Shown one piece after another: positions 37,708-46,694 of a stretch of DNA of 64,000 bases. This DNA is from Phosphoribacter sp037046615. GTDB taxonomy: Bacteria; Actinomycetota; Actinomycetes; Actinomycetales; Dermatophilaceae. The position numbers and the translations under genes were made by a program. Positions within the stretch are counted from its first letter, which is position 1. The number at the start of each line of letters is the position of its first letter. The DNA is taken from NCBI GenBank assembly GCA_037046615.1, contig JBAOHD010000024.1, positions 4,032 to 68,031 of the forward strand. The letters are read 5' to 3'. The notes beneath the pieces were generated by a model, which was not told the DNA's origin, made no database searches, and worked only from the letters and a program-made list of their open reading frames with translations.

Positions 37708-38427
37708 CTACGGCTGGCGTCGCGACAACTGCCACCCACTCGGCTCATCGAGCAGCGGCGGGGCGCTCACCCCGCCGCTGCGGGAGCCTGCTGCGTCAAT
37801 CCCGGACTCGCGAGCGGCATACACGAGACGATCATGGAGGCGACTCGTGCGCCCGGCCCAGAATTCGACCTCGACCGGCCGGATCCGGAAGCCGGCCCAC
37901 GTCGGAGGGACCGGCACGTCGTCGGGGTGCCCGAGGTCGGGGAAGCGAGCGGCATACTCGGCGAAACGGGCCTCGAGTTCGGCGCGGCCCCCGATCGGCG
38001 AGGACTGGTGCGAGGCCCAGGCGGCAATCCGGGACCCCCAAGGGCGAGTCACCCAGTAGGCCGCGAGCGCATCAGCCTCGATCGGCTCCGCCTCGCCCCG
38101 GAAGCGGACGACACGGAACAGCGCCGGCCACCCGAGCGAGGCAGCGACCCGCGGGTCGGCTGTGAGCTCGCGGGCCTTGGCCGAGCCGCCGTCCGTCACG
38201 AAGCCCGGCCCATGCGAGTCGAGAAAGCGCATGAGCACCGTCCGCACATTCGGCGCGCCCGCCGCATCGACCGTGGCCAGCGAGAGGGCGACCCCCTCGG
38301 GCGACTCGGCGCCACTCACTCCCGCGCCGAGCGCCTCGTCGATCCAGCACTGCAGTTGCGCCAGAGGGGTCGGCGCGCAGTCACTCTCGTCGAGTCCGGC
38401 ACCGGTGTAGTCCACGCGTTCGGTCAT
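37708..38427 (-). CDS. pdxH: Pyridoxamine 5'-phosphate oxidase
   Basis: FMN enzyme making pyridoxal 5'-phosphate. 239 aa. Motifs: AMSLATVDAAG-type strand (VALSLATVDAAGAPNVRTVLMRFLDSHGPGFVTD), FRVVRFRGEAEPIEADALAAYWVTRPWGSRIAAWASHQSSPIGGRAELE, and the C-terminal WAGFRIRPVEVEFWAGRTSRLHDRLVY with the RLHDR substrate-binding element. The protein extends about 20 residues beyond that to RRQP. PLP-dependent SerC and CitA are encoded nearby. Confidence 0.94.
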   Translation of the reverse strand: MTERVDYTGAGLDESDCAPTPLAQLQCWIDEALGAGVSGAESPEGVALSLATVDAAGAPNVRTVLMRFLDSHGPGFVTDGGSAKARELTADPRVAASLGWPALFRVVRFRGEAEPIEADALAAYWVTRPWGSRIAAWASHQSSPIGGRAELEARFAEYAARFPDLGHPDDVPVPPTWAGFRIRPVEVEFWAGRTSRLHDRLVYAARESGIDAAGSRSGGVSAPPLLDEPSGWQLSRRQP

Positions 38428-38470
38428 CTTCCCCAGCGTAGGCTTCCGACACGTGCGCTAGGAGGTCGCC

Positions 38471-38896
38471 ATGGCTGGAGCCAGCAGAATCGTCGGGTAT
38501 GCCGTGAAGTACGGCGTGAAGTACGGCCCCCATCTGGTTGTTGCGGCTAAGACGCTCAAGGAGCCGGCAACGGCATACGCGCAGAAGGTCGTCGCGACGC
38601 AACGGGCGCGCAAGCTGGCGCTGGCCGAGGCGGCGACCCTCCGGGCCGGGAGTGCGCTCAAGGTCTTCCATCAGGGGGAGCCGGTCTGGGTGGTCTACAG
38701 CGGCGACGACCCGGTGAGTTCGCACCCCGTCGTCGGCCTGCCGTTAGCAACCCTCGTCGAGCGTGCGGACCTCTCGCAGCGGATCAGGCCCGAGGATGCG
38801 CCAGGGGTCAAGGACCGCGCGGTCGCGGCCAAAGACGCAGCGGCAGGAAAGGCTCGGTCGATCGTCAAACGCGACCGGCGCCAGGCGGGTGACTGA
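38471..38896 (+). CDS. Hypothetical protein, basic with N-terminal helical segment
   Basis: 141 aa. MAGASRIVGYAVKYGVKYGPHLVVAAKTLKEPATAYAQKVVATQRARKLALAEAATLRAGSALKVFHQGEPVWVVYSGDDPVSSHPVVGLPLATLVERAD, then a Lys/Arg-rich tail. The middle WVVYSGDDPV strand suggests a small beta domain. No family recognised. A ribosome site (AGGAGG at about 38,460) supports the start. Divergent from pdxH. Confidence 0.7.
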   Translation: MAGASRIVGYAVKYGVKYGPHLVVAAKTLKEPATAYAQKVVATQRARKLALAEAATLRAGSALKVFHQGEPVWVVYSGDDPVSSHPVVGLPLATLVERADLSQRIRPEDAPGVKDRAVAAKDAAAGKARSIVKRDRRQAGD

Positions 38897-39052
38897 CCGG
38901 CACCGGCCGGGTAACTGACCGGCGCTCAGACGCCACCTGACGGTGACGCGCGGGCGACGACCTGGGGTCGAAGGGCGGTCGGCGTCCTAGCCCCCGGCGC
39001 ACATGCGGCAGAATCCTAGGTGCGCCACCAGGGCACCGATCAAGGAGACCGC

Positions 39053-40198
39053 ATGACGACTCAACCCCTCGCCACTCCAGACCTTGCAAGCTTCAAGCCG
39101 GGACTCGAAGGCGTGGTGGCGTTCGAGTCGGAGATCGCCGAGCCCGACAAGGAAGGCAGCGCGCTGCGCTACCGCGGGATCGACATCGAAGACCTCGTCG
39201 ACAAGGTTTCTTTCGGTCAGGTCTGGGGCCTGCTCGTGGACAACTCGTTCGACCCGGGTCTGCCTCCGGCAGAGCCGTTCCCGCTCCCCGTCCACTCCGG
39301 CGACGTCCGCGTCGACGTGCAGTCGGCCCTTGCGCAGCTCGCCCCGATCTGGGGCTTCCGGCCTCTGCTCGACATCGACGAGGCCGAAGCTCGCGACAAC
39401 CTCGCCCGCGCCGCCGTCATGGCGCTGTCGTTCGTCGGCCAGTCCGCGCGCGGCCGCAACAAGCCGATGGTCCCCCAGCGCGAGGTCGACAAGGCCCGGA
39501 CCATCGTCGAGCGCTTCATGATCCGCTGGCGCGGCGAGCCCGACCCCCGTCACGTCGAAGCCGTGGACGCCTATTGGGTGTCGGCCGCCGAGCACGGGAT
39601 GAACGCCTCGACGTTCACTGCGCGTGTCATCGCCTCAACTGGCGCCGACGTGGCGGCGTGCTTGTCCGGTGCGGTGGGCGCCATGAGTGGGCCGCTGCAC
39701 GGCGGTGCCCCGTCACGCGTGCTCTACATGCTCGAAGGTGTCGAGAAGACCGGTGACGCCCGCGCGTATGTCAAGGGAGTGCTCGACAAGGGTGAGCGCC
39801 TCATGGGCTTCGGCCACCGTGTCTACCGCGCGGAAGACCCTCGCGCCCGAGTCCTGCGTTCGACCTGCGCCCGCCTCAACGCGCCGCGATACGAGGTCGC
39901 GCACGCCCTTGAGGAGGCTGCCCTTGCCGAGTTGCAGGAGCGCCGCCCCGACCGCGTGCTCGCGACAAACGTCGAGTTCTGGGCGGCCGTGCTGCTCGAC
40001 TTCGCCGAGGTCCCGCCGTCGATGTTTACCCCGATGTTCACGTGCGCGCGCACGGCTGGCTGGTCGGCGCACATCCTCGAGCAGAAGCGCACCGGCCGGC
40101 TGATCCGCCCGTCCGCGCGCTACATCGGCGAAGGTCCACGTGGCCCCGAAGACGTCACGGGCTGGGCCAAGCACATCGACCCGCACGCCATCGCCTGA
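39053..40198 (+). CDS. citA: Citrate synthase (CitA/2-type)
   Basis: Condenses acetyl-CoA and oxaloacetate. ATG at 39,053 preceded by AAGGAGA. 381 aa. GLEGVVAFESEIAEPDKEGSALRYRGIDIEDLV is the N-terminal fold. The active site includes GAMSGPLHGGAPSRVLYMLE (His) and LMGFGHRVYRAEDPRARVLR (His), with NVEFWAAVLLDFAEVPPSMFTPMFTCARTAGWSAHILEQ near the end. It resembles the second citrate synthase of mycobacteria more than GltA. Confidence 0.93.
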   Translation: MTTQPLATPDLASFKPGLEGVVAFESEIAEPDKEGSALRYRGIDIEDLVDKVSFGQVWGLLVDNSFDPGLPPAEPFPLPVHSGDVRVDVQSALAQLAPIWGFRPLLDIDEAEARDNLARAAVMALSFVGQSARGRNKPMVPQREVDKARTIVERFMIRWRGEPDPRHVEAVDAYWVSAAEHGMNASTFTARVIASTGADVAACLSGAVGAMSGPLHGGAPSRVLYMLEGVEKTGDARAYVKGVLDKGERLMGFGHRVYRAEDPRARVLRSTCARLNAPRYEVAHALEEAALAELQERRPDRVLATNVEFWAAVLLDFAEVPPSMFTPMFTCARTAGWSAHILEQKRTGRLIRPSARYIGEGPRGPEDVTGWAKHIDPHAIA

Positions 40199-40350
40199 CC
40201 CTGGTTGACCTGGTTGGCCTGCGTTCCTCGACGGCCGCCCCTGCATCTCGCCGGGGCGGCCGTTCGTTGTCTACGGCCGAAGACGTTCGAGGTCACTCAC
40301 CTCGGGTGGGTGGCAGCTCTCGCACAGCCGGTATGCCGTGCGCCCGCCGG

Positions 40351-41178
40351 TCAAAGCTTGGGGCCCTCGGCGCGGAGCTTGTCGACCTCGGCCATCTTCG
40401 TGCGGAGTTCGGCGAGCCAGGCCTCGGTGTGTTGCCCGACGAGTGAGACCGCCCACGCCAAGGCATCGGAGCGAGACCGCGCGACGCCCGCGTCGACGAG
40501 GGTGTCGAGCACCTGACGCTGCGGTTGGCGCAGCCGGGTCATGACGGGCACCGCGAGGTGGGCAAAGAGTTCCGACCGCTCGCCGAGCGAGGCTCCCCAA
40601 CTGACCTTGCGGCCGTAGCGGGCCTGTGCGGCCTCGGCGATGGCCATCCGCTGAGCCCGGGTTTCCTCGCGAAACCGAGCGATCCGGCCTTCGGCGGCTG
40701 CGCCCTTGGCGTCGACACCCTCGGCGGCTGCACCCTTGGCGGCCACGCCCTCGGAGGTCGAGGCGTCGCTGCGGGCGGAGTCGACCGGTGGGAGTTCGCC
40801 GACGACGATGATCTCCTCGCGGTCGACGGTCACCGTCGGAGCGCCGACGAACCACCCGTCCGGCAGCCGGCCGGCAAACCAGGCCGCGGCGTCGTCGGCT
40901 GAGGGGAGGTCAGCCTGCTGCCAGCCGCCGGGTCGTCCGAAGTGGCCACCGCGACGACCGCGGGGACCGGGTCCACCAGCGCCGGGTCCACCAACGCCGG
41001 GACCACCAGCGCCGGGACCTCCCGGCATACCGGGACCGAAGCCAGGCGGCATACCCGGACCGAAACCGCCCGCCCCTGGGCCGCGCCGCCCGGGACCGCG
41101 ACGGCGACCACCACGCCCGGGGCGATCCGAGGGATCAGCGGAGGAGGGGTCATCTGGAGCGTTGAAGAGAGGATGCAT
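40351..41178 (-). CDS. Actinobacterial protein with Gly/Pro-rich N-terminus and C-terminal helical domain
   Basis: 275 aa. Residues 20-85 are low-complexity Gly/Pro/Arg with repeats of PGAGGPG and FGPGMP. Then WFAGRLPDGWFVGAPTVTVDREEIIVVGELP. A duplicated AAKGAAAEG linker is followed by a helical domain RIARFREETRAQRMAIAEAAQARYGRKVSWGASLGERSELFAHLAVPVMTRLRQPQRQVLDTLVDAGVARSRSDALAWAV. The last part resembles ribbon-helix-like or regulatory helices. Function unknown. Confidence 0.75.
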   Translation of the reverse strand: MHPLFNAPDDPSSADPSDRPGRGGRRRGPGRRGPGAGGFGPGMPPGFGPGMPGGPGAGGPGVGGPGAGGPGPRGRRGGHFGRPGGWQQADLPSADDAAAWFAGRLPDGWFVGAPTVTVDREEIIVVGELPPVDSARSDASTSEGVAAKGAAAEGVDAKGAAAEGRIARFREETRAQRMAIAEAAQARYGRKVSWGASLGERSELFAHLAVPVMTRLRQPQRQVLDTLVDAGVARSRSDALAWAVSLVGQHTEAWLAELRTKMAEVDKLRAEGPKL

Positions 41179-41375
41179 GATGTCTTCCTTACGTGATTAC
41201 TTCATTACATCTACTCCAACGGAGGCGTTGGTCGATCTGTTCCCACGTCATGCCGAGACGTGAAACGCACCACACCGACCCCTGACACGCGTCCACACCC
41301 TGGACCCGGCGCCAAGCGCGTCAGGCACAGTTGGTTGACTGAAGTCCCAGCCGCACGCGACCGAGGTGACTCACC

Positions 41376-42497
41376 GTGACCGAGCCGATCACCATCCCCA
41401 CTGCCCTGCTCCCCGCCGACGGCCGATTCGGATGCGGTCCGAGCAAGGTGCGCCCCGAGCAGGTCGACTTCCTCGCGGGGCTCGGCCGAACGCTGCTGGG
41501 CACCTCCCACCGGCAGGCGCCGGTCAAGGATCTCGTCGGCCAGGTGCGCGAGGGTCTGACGGCCCTGCTCAGCCTTCCCGACGGCTACGAAATCGTCCTC
41601 GGCAACGGTGGCTCCACGGCGTTCTGGGACATTGCCGCGTTCGGCCTCGTGCGCTCCAAGGCCCAACACCTCGCCTTCGGCGAGTTTTCGGCGAAGTTCG
41701 GGTCGGTCACGTCCAAGGCCCCCTTCCTCGGCGAGTCGACGATCATCAAGGCCGAGCCCGGGTCGCTGGCCGCCCCGGTCGCCGAAGCCGGTGCTGACGT
41801 CTACGCGTGGCCCCACAACGAGACATCCACGGGTGTCATGGCGCCGGTATGCCGCGTGGCTGGCGCCGACGACGACGCCCTCGTGCTCATCGACGCCACC
41901 TCAGGCGCCGGCGGCCTGCCGGTCGACATGAGCCAGGCCGACGTCTACTACTTCGCTCCCCAAAAGTGTTTCGCCTCTGACGGTGGGCTCTGGCTGGCCG
42001 CCTTCTCCCCCGCAGCCTTGGCGCGCGCCGGGGAGATCGCTGCGAGCGGGCGATGGATCCCCGATTTCTTCAGCCTCCCGACCGCGATCGACAACTCGCG
42101 CAAGAACCAGACCTACAACACCCCGGCCCTGTCGACGCTCGCGCTCATGGCCAACCAGCTCGACTGGCTCAACGGCAACGGGGGCCTGTCCTGGGCGACC
42201 GCACGCACGGCGGCCTCGGCACAGCGGCTCTACTCGTGGGCCGAGCGCACGGCATACACCACGCCCTTCGTGAGCGACCCCGCCGCCCGCTCCCAGGTGG
42301 TCGCAACCATCGACTTCGACGACTCGGTCGACGCGGCCGCGGTGGCAAAGACGTTGCGCGCCAACGGTGTCGTCGACGTCGAGCCTTACCGCAAGCTCGG
42401 CCGCAATCAACTTCGGATCGCGATGTTCCCCGCCGTGGACCCGAAGGACGTCTCGGCCCTGACGGCCTGCATCGAGCACGTCGTCGCCGCACTCTGA
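41376..42497 (+). CDS. serC: Phosphoserine aminotransferase
   Basis: PLP enzyme of serine synthesis. 373 aa, actinobacterial type. FGCGPSKVRPEQVDFL starts the chain, LGTSHRQAPVKDLVG and LGNGGSTAFWDIAAFGLV bind cofactor and substrate, LVLIDATSGAGGLPVDMSQADVYYFAPQKCFASDGG places the Schiff-base Lys at 197. Ends QLRIAMFPAVDPKDVSALTACIEHVV. GTG start. Confidence 0.95.
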   Translation: MTEPITIPTALLPADGRFGCGPSKVRPEQVDFLAGLGRTLLGTSHRQAPVKDLVGQVREGLTALLSLPDGYEIVLGNGGSTAFWDIAAFGLVRSKAQHLAFGEFSAKFGSVTSKAPFLGESTIIKAEPGSLAAPVAEAGADVYAWPHNETSTGVMAPVCRVAGADDDALVLIDATSGAGGLPVDMSQADVYYFAPQKCFASDGGLWLAAFSPAALARAGEIAASGRWIPDFFSLPTAIDNSRKNQTYNTPALSTLALMANQLDWLNGNGGLSWATARTAASAQRLYSWAERTAYTTPFVSDPAARSQVVATIDFDDSVDAAAVAKTLRANGVVDVEPYRKLGRNQLRIAMFPAVDPKDVSALTACIEHVVAAL

Positions 42498-42527
42498 GGG
42501 GGCCTCCCCCCGCTGTCCGTCAGAGGA

Positions 42528-42632
42528 CTAACGACGAACGGCTGCGACGACGGCCACGACGACCATCAGGGCCAAGGCGATGACGGTCAGTCGATGACGG
42601 AAGCGCACGTTCACCTGGCCATTGTCCGTCAT
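42528..42632 (-). CDS. Very small single-pass membrane protein
   Basis: 34 aa: MTDNGQVNVRFRHR followed by the hydrophobic helix LTVIALALMVVVAVVAAV and RR. It lies between the serC stop and the LCP start on the other strand. Size and layout fit an authentic small protein, but so short a reading frame can arise by chance. Confidence 0.4.
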   Translation of the reverse strand: MTDNGQVNVRFRHRLTVIALALMVVVAVVAAVRR

Positions 42633-42670
42633 CGGCGAAGGCCCGCTGGCTAAACTCGCTCTCACCAGGC

Positions 42671-43909
42671 GTGACCCTCGTCCATGGACAGCTCGTGACA
42701 GACACCGTTCACCCCGACCCAGACAGATCTGCGCCGCCGACCCGCGCCGCACGCGCCCGTCGTCGACGCATCCGCCGCCGGATCGTCATGAGTGCCCTCA
42801 CGATGGTGGCGATTTCCGTCGGTGTAGTTGCGGTGATCGCCACCAAGGCAGCGAGCGTCACGACGAAGGTCTTCACCGGTGGCGGGAGCGTGGCGGCGCT
42901 CGTCGCGCATGGGGATCCGCTCCGCACCGACCCCGACGGCCGGGTGAATATCCTCATCTTCGGCACGTCCCAGGACGACCTCGACCACAGCCGGGGCGAG
43001 GGCGGCCAGGGCATGTGGCTCACCGACTCCATCCAGCTGTTGAGCATCGAGCCCACGTCGGGTGCCGCGACCATGCTCGCAGTGCCCCGCGACACGTGGG
43101 TCAAACAACCGACGAAGTGTGTCGTCGGCCAGGAGTCGAAGATCAATGCGGTCTACGAATGCGCGATGGGCTATCTCAGCACCCCCCAGGACAGGGTCCC
43201 GGACTACTCCATCCGGGACAAAGCGGGTGCCGAAGCGCTCGTGGGAGTCGTCAAGAAGGTCACGGGGGTCGAGGCCCAATACTGGGTCCACATCAACTAC
43301 ACCGTGGTCAAAGAATCCGTCGACGCGGTCGGCGGCGTGGACGTGGACATCGTGGGCAATGGGCACGAGGGGATTTTCGACACCAACCTCGACGGCGCCT
43401 GCCCGCCCGATGACGTGTCGTGTCGCCGGATCTACTACCCGCGGGATGGCACCTACCACCTGTCGGGGCAACAAGCTCTCGACCTCGCGCGTGCTCGCGG
43501 AGATGCCAACCCCCGGTCCTGCATGCAGTTCGGTTTGGCGGGCGGCGATTTCGACCGTCAGGCCAATCAACAGCGGATCATGACGGCGCTGCGCACCAAA
43601 GCCGTCGCCGCAGGCACCTTGACCAACCCCGCTCGCCTCACTGCCCTCATCGACGCCCTCGGCAACAACGTCACCACCGACTTCAGCACCGGCGAAGCCA
43701 AGACCGCTTTTGACCTTGCCCGGCGCTTCGGCACGATGACGCCGATCTCGCTCGTGGACCCGGCCAAGCCCGTCATCACGGACGGGTTCGTCGGCAAACA
43801 GAGCGTGCTCCGGCCAGTGGCAGGCACCTTCGAGTATGCCGCCGTGCACGCCTACGTCCGCGCGCGCCTCCCGAAGGCCCCCGTCGCCGGGGCGAGTTCC
43901 GGAGGGTGA
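42671..43909 (+). CDS. LytR-CpsA-Psr (LCP) family cell-wall glycopolymer transferase
   Basis: Attaches wall polymers to peptidoglycan. Short basic cytoplasmic head (ARARRRRIRRRI), one TM helix (MSALTMVAISVGVVAVIATKA), then the LCP domain: ILIFGTSQDD, MWLTDSIQLLSIEPTSGAATMLAVPRDTWV (the TDSI and VPRDT motifs with the pyrophosphate-binding Arg), YWVHINYTVVKESVDAVGGVDVDI, YHLSGQQALDLARARGDANPRSCMQFGLAGGDFDRQANQQRIMTAL. Start GTG at 42,671 or 42,695. Confidence 0.92.
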   Translation: MTLVHGQLVTDTVHPDPDRSAPPTRAARARRRRIRRRIVMSALTMVAISVGVVAVIATKAASVTTKVFTGGGSVAALVAHGDPLRTDPDGRVNILIFGTSQDDLDHSRGEGGQGMWLTDSIQLLSIEPTSGAATMLAVPRDTWVKQPTKCVVGQESKINAVYECAMGYLSTPQDRVPDYSIRDKAGAEALVGVVKKVTGVEAQYWVHINYTVVKESVDAVGGVDVDIVGNGHEGIFDTNLDGACPPDDVSCRRIYYPRDGTYHLSGQQALDLARARGDANPRSCMQFGLAGGDFDRQANQQRIMTALRTKAVAAGTLTNPARLTALIDALGNNVTTDFSTGEAKTAFDLARRFGTMTPISLVDPAKPVITDGFVGKQSVLRPVAGTFEYAAVHAYVRARLPKAPVAGASSGG

Positions 43910-43910
43910 A

Positions 43911-43932
43911 GGGTATGCCGCGCGGCATACCC
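43911..43932. terminator. Palindromic bidirectional terminator made of two octamers
   Basis: GGGTATGCCGC immediately followed by GCGGCATACCC: a perfect 22-base palindrome formed by two inverted copies of the GTATGCCG octamer. It starts two bases after the LCP stop and lies ten bases before the end of the convergent NCS2 gene. Confidence 0.7.
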
Positions 43933-43942
43933 CGTGAAGAGG

Positions 43943-45445
43943 TCACTGCACGCCGAGGATGCCCTTGAGCGGGTCGATGGCGAAGTAGATGACGAAGAGC
44001 CCAGCGACCACCCACATCAGCGGGTGGATCTCCGAGGTCTTGCCGCGGACGAGCTTGATCAAGACATAGGCAACGAACCCGGCTCCGATGCCCACCGTGA
44101 TCGAGTAGGTGAACGGCATGAGGACGATCGTGAGGAATGCAGGGATGGCGATTTCCAGGTCGTCCCAGTCGATGCCCTTGACCTGCTGCATCATCAGGAA
44201 CCCGACGAGGACAAGCGCCGGGACCGCTGCCTCGTTGGGGATGATCTTGACCAGTGGCGCAAAGACCATCGAGACAAGGAAAAGGACGCCGGTCACGACG
44301 GCCGCCAGGCCCGTCCGGGCCCCTTCGCCGACACCGGAGGCCGACTCGATGTAGGACGTGTTGGACGAGACGCCTGCGGCGCCACCAGCGGCGGCAGCGA
44401 CCGAGTCGACGATGAGGATCCGCTGCGTGTTGGGCGGCGTGCCGGCTTCGTCGAGAAGTCCTGCCTCGGCACCGATCGCTGTCATCGTGCCCATCGTGTC
44501 GAAGAAGTCGGCCAACATGAGCGTGAAGACCAGGAGGAAGGCTGCGACCGCTCCCGCCTTGGCGAACGAGCCGAAGAGGTTGAACTGACCGAGCGTGCCG
44601 AAGGAGATCGAGTCGATCTTGCTGGGCCACGCAGGCACGTTGAGGTTCCAGCCAGCCGGGTTGACCTTGTTGGAGCCGTCCGGGTTCTGGCCGATCACGG
44701 TGGGGCCGACCTTCGCCACAGCTTCGACGATGAAGGCCAGGACGGTGGTCACGAGGATCGAGATGAGGATCGCGCCGCGGACCTTGCGGACCCACAGGGC
44801 GATGACGAGGAAGAGCCCGAAGCAGAAGACCCCGGTGGGCCACCCGCTCAGCGCACCACCGATCCCGAGTTCGACCGGCACCGGGCCGACCCCGGTGCGA
44901 CGTACGAAGCCCGCGTCGACGAGCCCGATCATCGCGATGAACAGGCCGATTCCGACCGAGATCGCGACCTTGAGCTGCGCCGGGACGGCATGGAAGACCG
45001 CTTGCCGGAACCCGGTCAAGACGAGCACGAGGATGATGAGACCTTCGAGGACGACCAGCCCCATGGCATCCGCCCAGGTCATCTTCGTCGCGATGGAGAA
45101 TGCCACAAAAGCGTTGAGCCCCAGCCCGGTTGCCAAGGCGAGCGGGAAGTTGGCCACGACGCCCATGAGGATCGTCATGATGCCCGCGACAAGGGCCGTG
45201 CCGGCGGCGATGGCCGCGAGGTTGGGCGCTGCGCCACCGCCGAGGAACTTGCCGTCGGCGTCCTTGACGAAGCCCAGGATGAGCGGGTTGAGCACCACGA
45301 TGTAGGCCATGGTGAAGAACGTGACGACGCCGCCACGGACCTCTCGCTCGATGGTCGAGCCGCGTTCGCTGATTTTGAAGAACCGGTCGAGACCGCCGGT
45401 CTGCTGTCGTTGCACCGGGGGCGCCTGAGGCGCGGAGGAGGACAT
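43943..45445 (-). CDS. NCS2 family purine permease (AzgA-like)
   Basis: 500 aa from ATG at 45,445. RFFKISERGSTIEREVRGGVVTFFTMAYIVVLNPLIL is the AzgA-type N-terminus. ALATGLGLNAFVAFSIA (first substrate half-helix) and MLADFFDTMGTMTAIGAEAGLLDE (NCS2/AzgA signature) follow. SNTSYIESASGVGEGARTGLAAVVTGVLFLVSMVFAPLV carries the second site. Likely imports guanine/hypoxanthine or adenine with protons. Confidence 0.93.
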   Translation of the reverse strand: MSSSAPQAPPVQRQQTGGLDRFFKISERGSTIEREVRGGVVTFFTMAYIVVLNPLILGFVKDADGKFLGGGAAPNLAAIAAGTALVAGIMTILMGVVANFPLALATGLGLNAFVAFSIATKMTWADAMGLVVLEGLIILVLVLTGFRQAVFHAVPAQLKVAISVGIGLFIAMIGLVDAGFVRRTGVGPVPVELGIGGALSGWPTGVFCFGLFLVIALWVRKVRGAILISILVTTVLAFIVEAVAKVGPTVIGQNPDGSNKVNPAGWNLNVPAWPSKIDSISFGTLGQFNLFGSFAKAGAVAAFLLVFTLMLADFFDTMGTMTAIGAEAGLLDEAGTPPNTQRILIVDSVAAAAGGAAGVSSNTSYIESASGVGEGARTGLAAVVTGVLFLVSMVFAPLVKIIPNEAAVPALVLVGFLMMQQVKGIDWDDLEIAIPAFLTIVLMPFTYSITVGIGAGFVAYVLIKLVRGKTSEIHPLMWVVAGLFVIYFAIDPLKGILGVQ

Positions 45446-45480
45446 GGGCTCAAGGCTAGTGGCCATGGGCGGGCCGGGCA

Positions 45481-45706
45481 GCCGGAGCGAGGCCACCCTC
45501 GCAAGCGTGAGCGAAACCACGCAGCCAGCCCGGCACCCGACCCTGCGTGAAGTCGCAGAAGTGGTTGCCTATGGGGCTCGGAGACAGCCACTTCTGACAC
45601 CTCGCGGATGTCCTCACCCGACTCGGGAGGGGTCGGGCGGCCGGAGCGAGGCTACCCTGGCACGCGTGAGCGAAACCACGCAGCCAGCGGATCAGCCCGG
45701 CACCCG
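45481..45706 (+). repeat. Direct repeat pair around the DUF2530 start
   Basis: About 48 bases beginning GCCGGAGCGAGGC at 45,481 recur at 45,640 with about four differences. CCCGGCACCCG follows in both, with six extra bases in the second copy. The second copy carries the GTG start of the DUF2530 gene; the first has an in-frame GTG as well. The 110 bases between hold an inverted pair CAGAAGTGG / CCACTTCTG. Confidence 0.75.
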
Positions 45707-45926
45707 CCCAGCCCCGGTGACCGAGCCGCTCGCCGTCCCGATTCGACGCATCGTCGAGATGGGAATTGCGGCGTGGGCGGTCGCTCTCGCCGTCACGCTC
45801 GTCGTGCCGGGGCTGCACACCGGCGACCGGTCGTGGTGGCCCTGGTCATGCGTCGCGGGGATCGTCCTCGGTGGCATCGGCTGGGCTTACGTCCGTCGCG
45901 GCCGCGGCAATATCGCCGACGGCTGA
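45666..45926 (+). CDS. DUF2530 small membrane protein
   Basis: 86 aa. An acidic/Pro lead of about 25 residues is followed by PLAVPIRRIVEMGIAAWAVALAVTLVVPGLHTGDRSWWPWSCVAGIVLGGIGWAYVRRGRG: two TM helices around a Trp-rich loop, the DUF2530 pattern. Convergent with DUF3027 and overlapping it by 81 bases at the 3' ends. Function unknown. Confidence 0.82.
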   Translation: MSETTQPADQPGTRPAPVTEPLAVPIRRIVEMGIAAWAVALAVTLVVPGLHTGDRSWWPWSCVAGIVLGGIGWAYVRRGRGNIADG

Positions 45927-46694
45927 CTCGTCCACGACGTCAGCCGGACGGTCGATCTCGACCAGCTCAACGGCATACTCGTCGACGATCGGATCCCCGA
46001 TCGGCACCGACGCCAGCGGCGTCACGTCGACCTCGCTATGGGCACCGCACCCGTGGTCGAGGCTGACGACCTTGCCGTCCGAGGGTGACCACTCGTTGGC
46101 ACACACACCGAAGGTGCGTCGGAGCGCCCCGGCCATCGGCAGGAAATAGCCGCAGGTCGCGCACGCCGCCGGAGCCTTCTCGGCAACCTCAGCGCGCGGC
46201 CCGTGGACCCCGTCGTACCACCGCTGGGCGGCTGCCTCGCGACCCTGGGGCGACAGGACACGGACGCGACCGAGGCCGAGTTCGGCCACGGCCAGCTGGT
46301 CGATCTCGTCGTCGCCGGTCGCCTCGAAGCCCTGCTGGAGCAGCGGGTCGTGCTCACGGTAGGGCAGGACATCGCCGGCACCGAGGTCACCGGGAGCGAT
46401 CCGCTCGGCATACGGGACCCAGGTGGGGGCAAGGATGGCACCCTCGCCCGGCACGAGCCCCGCCTCGCACACCGTCGCGTGCTTCTGCCGGGGCGCGCGG
46501 GCGACAGTCACCGACCACTGCCAGCCGACGTATGCCGTGGACACGCAGGTGAAGCGGTGGGTGGCGAGCCGTTCGCCGTCCATGACGACACCCACATGCT
46601 CACCGACGGCGCCGGGCTCGGCGATGTCGACAGCCGCCGATCGGGCGAGGTCGACCGCGGCGACGAGCGTGCCGTCGACCTTGGGATCGGCCAT
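45846..46694 (-). CDS. DUF3027 family protein
   Basis: 282 aa. HRFTCVSTAYVGWQWSVTVARAPRQKHATVCEAGLVPGEGAILAPTWVPYAERIAPGDLGAGDVLP is the conserved core. Next comes a Cys-rich knuckle (CATCGYFLPMAGALRRTFGVCANEWSPSDGKVVSLDHGCGAHSE) that could bind zinc, then an acidic tail. Only known from actinobacteria. Its ATG overlaps the cold-shock gene stop by one base, so the two are translationally coupled. Confidence 0.88.
   Translation of the reverse strand: MADPKVDGTLVAAVDLARSAAVDIAEPGAVGEHVGVVMDGERLATHRFTCVSTAYVGWQWSVTVARAPRQKHATVCEAGLVPGEGAILAPTWVPYAERIAPGDLGAGDVLPYREHDPLLQQGFEATGDDEIDQLAVAELGLGRVRVLSPQGREAAAQRWYDGVHGPRAEVAEKAPAACATCGYFLPMAGALRRTFGVCANEWSPSDGKVVSLDHGCGAHSEVDVTPLASVPIGDPIVDEYAVELVEIDRPADVVDESAVGDIAAAATDVSPADATEDDPRDA

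Noticed and set aside
37442..38550. Plus-strand open frames across the MFS-pdxH spacer and pdxH
   Set aside because: They run antisense to pdxH and through the tandem repeats, with no recognisable domain and no ribosome site.
43943..45665. A purine riboswitch ahead of the NCS2 permease
   Set aside because: The leader has an inverted CAGAAGTGG pair but none of the conserved purine-riboswitch core.
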